From Acidobacteriota bacterium (lineage in GTDB: Bacteria > Acidobacteriota > Terriglobia > Terriglobales > Acidobacteriaceae), in NCBI GenBank assembly GCA_025359885.1, contig JANYDG010000024.1:23447-87446 (forward strand): 64,000 nucleotides of DNA, written 5' to 3'. The position numbers and the translations under genes were made by a program. The notes beneath the pieces were generated by a model. That model was not told where the DNA came from, ran no database searches, and was given only the letters and a program-made list of their open reading frames with translations. Below, piece by piece: positions 59,301-64,000 of the stretch; position 1 is the first letter of the stretch, and the number at the start of each line of letters is the position of its first letter.

Positions 59301-62300
59301 TCTGGACTGCTGGCGTCCAGCCCGATTGGCAAAGTTTCCATACCGGCTCGCGGCGTCGGCGCATGCTGCTGCCCACTTATCCCTTTGACCGCAAGCGCCA
59401 CTGGATTGAACCTGCCCAGGCAGGAGAAGTCACCCCTTTTCCGCAGCAAACTTCAATTCAGCCCGTCTCGCAAACTCTTTCTGTGTCAACGGAGACATCC
59501 ATTCCCCCCGTACCAGTCGAGGACACTCTCATGGCCACTGCCCTACTTCCTACCGATGACGCTGCAATGCTGAACGATCTTAAGGCGCTCATTACCGACC
59601 TCTCCGGCACCGACCTGGCCGACGCCGAGGCCGACGCATCGTTTCTTGAACTGGGCTTTGACTCCCTCTTCCTTACCCAGCTCACACAGGGCATCCAGAG
59701 CAAATACAAGGTCAAGCTCACCTTCCGTCAGATTATGGAGAGCTACCCGACTCTCGCCTCGCTGGCCGAACACCTGGAGGCGACCGTTGCGCCCAGTCTG
59801 CAGCCTGCAAAGGCCGCCGCGCCCCAGACTGCTTCTCCAGCCCCGGCGACTGCGACTCCCTCCGCCGCGCTTCCCTCCGCCGCGCTTCCTTCAGCCGTGG
59901 CCCTTCCCTCTTTCGCCTCTTCGACCGCACTCTCCGGGTCCTACGAGGGACTCTTTGCCAGCCAGCTCCAGGCCGTGACCGGTCTGATCCAGCAGCAATT
60001 GGAGATTCTGCGCGGCCAGCAAACGGGCACAGTCGCCGCTTCAGCCCCCGCAAAATCTACCCAGTCTGCACCGGTGCAGGCGCCTGCCGCAACACCAGTT
60101 CCCGCCCTGGCCAGATCAACGACACCGGCAGCTTCCACTGAAGCCAAGCCTGCAAAGGCCGCATTCACGCCCTTCAAGCCTCTCGTCCGTGGCGAATCGG
60201 GCGGCCTCAATCCTGCTCTGGAGGCCTACCTGCAGGAGTTCATCCGCGTCTACAACGAAAAGACGGGCGGATCGAAGTCCTTTACGCAGCAGTTTCGCAG
60301 TGTTTTCGCGGACGGCCGCGTCGTCTCCGGTTTCAATGCCCAGTTGAAGGAACTCGTCTACCCCATCGTCGTCGAGCGCGCCAAAGGAGCATACCTCTGG
60401 GATAAGGACGGCAACCGCTACATCGACATCCTCAATGGTTACGGCGCAATCCTCTACGGCCATTCCCCTGACTTTATCGTCGATGCCCTGCGTGCCCAGC
60501 TCGAACTCGGTTTTCCCATTGGCCCGCAGACTGAGCTGGTCGGCGAATGCTCCGAATTGATCCGCGAATTCACCGGCATGGAGCGCGTCACCTTCTGCAA
60601 TACCGGTTCAGAAGCGGTCATGGGTGCCATGCGCCTGGCCCGCACAGTCACCGGGCGCAACCTCGTCGTACTCTTCTCGGGGGATTACCACGGCAGCTTT
60701 GACGAGGTCCTGGTCAAGTCAGTTGGAAATCAGCGTTCCATGCCCGTCGCCCCCGGCATTCCTCGCGAAAGCGTTGCCAACATCCTTGTGCTCGACTTCG
60801 GAACCCCCGAGGCGCTCGAAATCATCCGCCAGCGGGCTGACGAAATCGCAGCCGTGCTGGTCGAACCGGTCCAGAGCCGTCACCCCGAGCTGCGCCCCGT
60901 CGAGTTCCTCCGCGAAGTGCGCTCCATCACCGAAAATTCTGGCTCCGCCCTCATCTTTGACGAGGTCGTCACCGGCTTCCGCACCCACATCGGCGGCATG
61001 CAGGCCGTCTACGGCATCAAGGCCGACCTCGCAACCTACGGCAAAGTTGTGGCCGGAGGCATGCCCATGGGCATTCTCGCCGGAACGCCTGCTTTTATGG
61101 ATGCCCTCGACGGCGGCCAATGGAAATTTGGCGATGACTCCTTCCCTCAGGTCGGCGTCACTTTCTACGCGGGCACCTTCATGCGCCACCCGTTGGCCAT
61201 GGCCGCCGTGCGCGCCAGCCTCCTGCACCTCAAAGAGTCTGGTCATAGCCTGCAAACCGATCTCGCAGCAAAGACCGCTTCCCTGGTCAAAGATCTCAAT
61301 GATCTCTTCACCGAGTTTCACTACCCTTCGCAGGCCGAAACCTTTTCGTCGTGGTTCTACCTCGCCGTGCCTACTGACCCCAAGCTCGCCCGGATGCTGC
61401 ACTTCCACCTGCGCGCCCTCGGAATTCATATTCAGGAGGGCTTCCCCTGCTTCCTGACGACCGCTCACACCGAGGCTGACCTCGACCAGGTCCGTGCCGC
61501 CTTCCGTGCAGGCCTTGAAATGATGCGCGCCGGGCAGGTACTTCCTTCCTCCGTACCTCAGCTCGAAGCACCTGTAGCCGCCGTCGCCAGCCTGTCTCAG
61601 ACTCAGTCTCAGACTCAGTTTCAGCCGCAGGTTGAGCTGGAGCCCGTCGCTCGCGACTATCCGATCACCGAGCAGCAGCGCGAAATCTTCCTCGGCACAC
61701 AGCTCGGCGACGAAGCCAACTGCGCCTTCAATGAGTCCACATCACTCGTTCTGAAAGGTGAGTTGAACCAGCATGCCCTGGAGGAAAGCCTCCAAACGCT
61801 CATTCGCCGCCATGAAGCCCTGCGCTCGACCATCGATGCAGACGGCGAAACCGTCCACGTCGCCGCCACCACCGCTTTGAACCTTCAGATCGACGACCTC
61901 AGCACCCTCGCCGACGCGGAAAAGCAGACCCGCCGCAGCGAAATCCTGCATCAGGAAGCCTCGACCCCGTTCCTTCTTGCTGACGGTCCCCTCTTCCGCA
62001 CACGGCTGATTCGCCTCGCCGAGCAGGACCACATCCTGGTCCTGACCGCGCACCATGTCATCTTTGATGGCTGGTCGACCAACGTCCTCTATAGCGAACT
62101 CAGCGAATTGTACAACGCCGCCGTTGCCGGCAAATCGGCCACTCTGGATGCGCCTACCGCCTTCAGCGAGTATGCCAGCCAGCAGCACGGCCAGTTGAAC
62201 TCCGCTGACCGCTCCACCATCGAGACGTTCTGGCTAAGTCAGTTCCAAGTCTTGCCCAACCCGCTCCAGCTTCCCACCGACCACCCCCGCCCCGCACTCC

Positions 62301-64000
62301 GCGAAAACGCGGGGGCCACCCGAAGCTTCGTCTTCCCGCCTGATGTCCTCAAGGCAGTGCGCAAAGCCGGCGCAAAGCAAGGCAGCACCCTCTTTGCCAC
62401 ACTGCTTTCGGGCTTCGCGTTGCTCATCCATCGCCTGGCCCAGCAGGATGATGTGGTCATCGGCATTCCCGTCGCCGGGCAGGCTCAACTGGAAAATGGC
62501 GGCGCGCTCGTCGGTCACTGCGTCAATTTCCTTCCCATCCGCAGCCAACTTGCGACCAACCAGACCTTCTCGCAGTTTCTCAAGCAAACGCGCAAAACTC
62601 TGCTCGACGCCCAGGATCATCAGAGCTACACCTACGGCACCCTGTTGCGAAAACTGAAGATTCCCAGCGACCCCGCCCGTCTCCAGCTCGTCGAAGTGCA
62701 ATTCAACGTGGAGCAGGTCGGTGCCGGGCTCAAATTCGATCAGCTCACCGTCGACCTGACCGCCAACCCCAAGACCCACGTCAACATGGACCTCTTTTTC
62801 AACTTCATCGACCGCGGCTCTGAGCTTAGATTGGATTGCGACTACAACACCGGCCTCTTCGAAGAAGCCACGATTGATCGCTGGTTCGGGCACTTGAATG
62901 CCATCCTCCAGGGATTTGTTGCCGACGCAGAGCAGCCCGCTGCACAGGTCTCTCTCCTCACACAAGACCAGCTGGAACAGATCCTCGTCACCTGGAATGC
63001 GACCGACCGAAGCTACCCTCGCGAACTTCCGATTCACCAGGTATTTGAGCAGCAGGTAGACCGCACACCGACGGCCATCGCACTGGTTGGGGCCAACGCC
63101 TCATTCACCTATGCCGACCTCAATGAAAAGGCCAATCAGCTCGCCTACTACCTGCAGAAATCGGGCATAGCTCCCGGAGACCGGGTCGCGGTTTGCCTCA
63201 ATCGCTCCCTCGAAGTCATCGTATGCCTGATCGCAATCCTCAAGGCGGGCGGCGCTTATGTCCCCGTTGATCCCAGCTATCCGTCTTCGCGGCTCTCGTT
63301 TCTGATTCAGGATTCAGCCGCCAAGGCCCTGCTCACGCAGCGCTCCATTGCAGCAGAACTCCCGCCCTTGAGCACCAACATCCTCGTTTTAGACCAGGAC
63401 TGGCCCGTCGTTGCTCTGGAATCGACGCACAATCTTGAAATCGACCCCAGGCATCTCCACAAGCCCAGCCATCTCGCCTACGTCATGTATACGTCGGGCT
63501 CCACGGGCAACCCCAAGGGTGTTCTCGTTCCTCATCAAGCCGTCCTTCGGCTGGTTAAAAACAACACTTTCGCCAGCTTCTCCGCTGACGAAGTCTTCCT
63601 GCAGCTCGCGCCCATTTCTTTCGATGCAGCCACATTTGAAATTTGGGGAGCACTTCTCAATGGGGGTAAGCTCGTCCTCGGACCGACAGACCGTGTCACT
63701 CCCGAGGAAATCGGCCGCCTCGTTGCGACCCACGAAGTCACCACGATGTGGCTGACTGCAGCGCTCTTCCACCTCATTGCAACCGAACATCTGGAGATTC
63801 TTCGCCCCTTGCGCCAGCTTCTCGCCGGCGGAGATGTCCTCTCTGTCGCGCACACCCGCAAGGTTTGCGAATCGATGCCTCACCTCAAGCTCATCAACGG
63901 TTATGGGCCAACTGAGAACACCACCTTCACCTGCTGCCACACCATCACGCTGGAGAGTCTGGCCTCCGGGGCAGTTCCAATCGGCAAGCCCATTGCCAAC
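56315..64000 (+). CDS. Hybrid PKS-NRPS: T-KS-AT-ACP-aminotransferase-C-A... (3' end beyond window)
   Basis: At least 2562 residues; the frame is open to the last base. Domains: carrier with GGTSLL (about 45-105); ketosynthase (about 142-580) with SACSTS, EAHGTGTPLG and NVGHLDVAAG; acyltransferase (about 672-966) with GHSVGE and AFHS, the latter typical of malonyl-CoA selection; ACP with LGFDSL (Ser at about 1115); class III PLP aminotransferase (about 1325-1740) with CNTGSEAVMGAMR, LIFDEVVTGFR and YGKVVAGG (Lys for PLP); condensation (about 1784-2225) with HHVIFDGWS; adenylation (from about 2240) with MYTSGSTGNPKG and NGYGPTENT. The order matches the beta-amino-acid-forming modules of iturin/mycosubtilin-type synthetases. 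My reading of the pocket, D-A-F-W-L-G-G-T-F, resembles known valine codes. Confidence 0.92.
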   Translation, partial: MNREGNANSEQLHPQGNVQDDSHGTSSHSSQSAFEKQGFEAAISQVWRELLGFPQAGPSISMDENFFEVGGTSLLATILLARLNNAFGRTLPIASVFEHTTIRSQANLLRNASTAKEVAASEPFQGQDPIASKPDASSNPASSAVAIIGMTGRFPGAESVEDFWKNLRDGVESITFFKHSELELSEQALAEQNEGYVAARPLLKNPDLFDAEFFGVYPREAALMDPQHRVFLECAWEVLERAGYDPNHVRESVGVFAGCSMNTYFMRNVSREPNKGSRSFVEEFTGSYQVGNYAAMMGNDKDFLPTRISYKLNLRGPSMSVQSACSTSLVAVAQACQSLLTQGCDMALAGAVSITFPLQRGYVAQEGGLASLDGHCRPFDEKASGTVFGHGAAILLLKRLDDALADGDQVLAVIRGFAVNNDGAMKIGYTAPSVEGQAQVIAKAQKMAGVSAQSISYLEAHGTGTPLGDPIEVAALTRAFRSTTDARQFCSLGTAKANVGHLDVAAGATGLIKTVLQIQNRTIPGLLHFNQPNPHLELADSPFFVDPKPRPWQTPGQPLRAGVSAFGVGGTNAHLIVEEPPVTTASDATTAPQLLLWSAKTPTALLNIAEALSQHFALHSDTNTADAAYTLQIGRSSHPLRRASVVASNAEAAQLTARSLIQNDKPFENPRLVFCFPGQGVQSIGMGRQLYETQPVFRKHFDACDSILLPLLGKSLLTVVFPTESSTEAIDTLNQTLYAQPAIFSIEYAMAQLWLSWGITPTAMVGHSVGEYVAACLSGVLSLDDALTLITARCRLMQALPKGSMLAVRAPEETVTTLLKSTGAELDIAAVNSPKLCVVSGTDAAIDLFIPQLDARKILHRKLATSHAFHSRMLDPMLDEFASHVRQATFHAPSIPYASSLTGKWVTAEEVARPDYWTSHLRRTVRFADAVETVALTPETILLEVGPAETLVQMMRQTVLEKTGVSANSPLIFASLASAKDGIADDTAILSALGKLWTAGVQPDWQSFHTGSRRRRMLLPTYPFDRKRHWIEPAQAGEVTPFPQQTSIQPVSQTLSVSTETSIPPVPVEDTLMATALLPTDDAAMLNDLKALITDLSGTDLADAEADASFLELGFDSLFLTQLTQGIQSKYKVKLTFRQIMESYPTLASLAEHLEATVAPSLQPAKAAAPQTASPAPATATPSAALPSAALPSAVALPSFASSTALSGSYEGLFASQLQAVTGLIQQQLEILRGQQTGTVAASAPAKSTQSAPVQAPAATPVPALARSTTPAASTEAKPAKAAFTPFKPLVRGESGGLNPALEAYLQEFIRVYNEKTGGSKSFTQQFRSVFADGRVVSGFNAQLKELVYPIVVERAKGAYLWDKDGNRYIDILNGYGAILYGHSPDFIVDALRAQLELGFPIGPQTELVGECSELIREFTGMERVTFCNTGSEAVMGAMRLARTVTGRNLVVLFSGDYHGSFDEVLVKSVGNQRSMPVAPGIPRESVANILVLDFGTPEALEIIRQRADEIAAVLVEPVQSRHPELRPVEFLREVRSITENSGSALIFDEVVTGFRTHIGGMQAVYGIKADLATYGKVVAGGMPMGILAGTPAFMDALDGGQWKFGDDSFPQVGVTFYAGTFMRHPLAMAAVRASLLHLKESGHSLQTDLAAKTASLVKDLNDLFTEFHYPSQAETFSSWFYLAVPTDPKLARMLHFHLRALGIHIQEGFPCFLTTAHTEADLDQVRAAFRAGLEMMRAGQVLPSSVPQLEAPVAAVASLSQTQSQTQFQPQVELEPVARDYPITEQQREIFLGTQLGDEANCAFNESTSLVLKGELNQHALEESLQTLIRRHEALRSTIDADGETVHVAATTALNLQIDDLSTLADAEKQTRRSEILHQEASTPFLLADGPLFRTRLIRLAEQDHILVLTAHHVIFDGWSTNVLYSELSELYNAAVAGKSATLDAPTAFSEYASQQHGQLNSADRSTIETFWLSQFQVLPNPLQLPTDHPRPALRENAGATRSFVFPPDVLKAVRKAGAKQGSTLFATLLSGFALLIHRLAQQDDVVIGIPVAGQAQLENGGALVGHCVNFLPIRSQLATNQTFSQFLKQTRKTLLDAQDHQSYTYGTLLRKLKIPSDPARLQLVEVQFNVEQVGAGLKFDQLTVDLTANPKTHVNMDLFFNFIDRGSELRLDCDYNTGLFEEATIDRWFGHLNAILQGFVADAEQPAAQVSLLTQDQLEQILVTWNATDRSYPRELPIHQVFEQQVDRTPTAIALVGANASFTYADLNEKANQLAYYLQKSGIAPGDRVAVCLNRSLEVIVCLIAILKAGGAYVPVDPSYPSSRLSFLIQDSAAKALLTQRSIAAELPPLSTNILVLDQDWPVVALESTHNLEIDPRHLHKPSHLAYVMYTSGSTGNPKGVLVPHQAVLRLVKNNTFASFSADEVFLQLAPISFDAATFEIWGALLNGGKLVLGPTDRVTPEEIGRLVATHEVTTMWLTAALFHLIATEHLEILRPLRQLLAGGDVLSVAHTRKVCESMPHLKLINGYGPTENTTFTCCHTITLESLASGAVPIGKPIAN

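Noticed and set aside
60624..61468. Open frames on both strands within the aminotransferase region of the PKS-NRPS
   Set aside because: They are out-of-frame shadows of a clearly conserved PLP aminotransferase domain.

Overview
The window looks like chromosomal DNA of a G+C-rich, Gram-negative soil bacterium, most likely an acidobacterium of the Terriglobia/Acidobacteriaceae type. This is inferred from the protein families only: FG-GAP/ASPIC-UnbV (CRTAC1-like) proteins with TPR partners, giant secreted SBBP beta-propeller proteins, a kumamolisin-type S53 peptidase fused to such a propeller, Tat signals and outer-membrane export proteins. No rRNA gene, complete tRNA gene, insertion sequence, phage gene or CRISPR array was found.

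Layout. (1) 1-9.5 kb: a minus-strand operon of four exported proteins, namely an FG-GAP/ASPIC/redoxin-like/TPR fusion, a TPR protein and two CRTAC1-like beta-propellers, the last cut by the window edge. (2) 9.9-13.8 kb: plus-strand CutC, a stand-alone GlmS-isomerase-like SIS protein and a sugar-porter MFS transporter. (3) 13.8-23.2 kb: two tandem giant secreted paralogues on the minus strand, one an SBBP propeller protein and the other an S53 peptidase carrying the same C-terminal module. (4) 23.8-25.8 kb: an outer-membrane porin followed by a small PstS-like periplasmic protein.

(5) 25.8-64 kb: a large exopolysaccharide locus interleaved with non-ribosomal peptide/polyketide genes. It holds two GT2 enzymes and one GT4 glycosyltransferase, two hexapeptide-repeat acyltransferases and two WecG/TagA glycosyltransferases that each carry a C-terminal STAS-like domain. 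It also holds a Wzx-type flippase, Wza and a Wzc-like protein. Among these sit two JmjC/cupin-type putative dioxygenases, an ABC exporter, an ATP-grasp enzyme, two membrane-anchored alpha/beta hydrolases, an NRPS (half-C)-A-T-TE with a cysteine at the thioesterase nucleophile position, and the start of a hybrid PKS-NRPS (T-KS-AT-ACP-AMT-C-A...) running off the right edge.

Regulation. A sigma-54 enhancer-binding protein with a degenerate receiver domain (47651-49108, minus) is transcribed away from the wecG-GT2-wza-wzc-PKS block. Between them lies an excellent -24/-12 promoter (49651-49668) preceded by repeated motifs, and it is followed by a small XRE regulator and a tRNA-like tandem-hairpin leader. 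I infer that matrix polysaccharide export and a beta-amino-acid-containing (lipo)peptide are co-expressed under sigma-54 control. That link is the most promising candidate for an undescribed system here.
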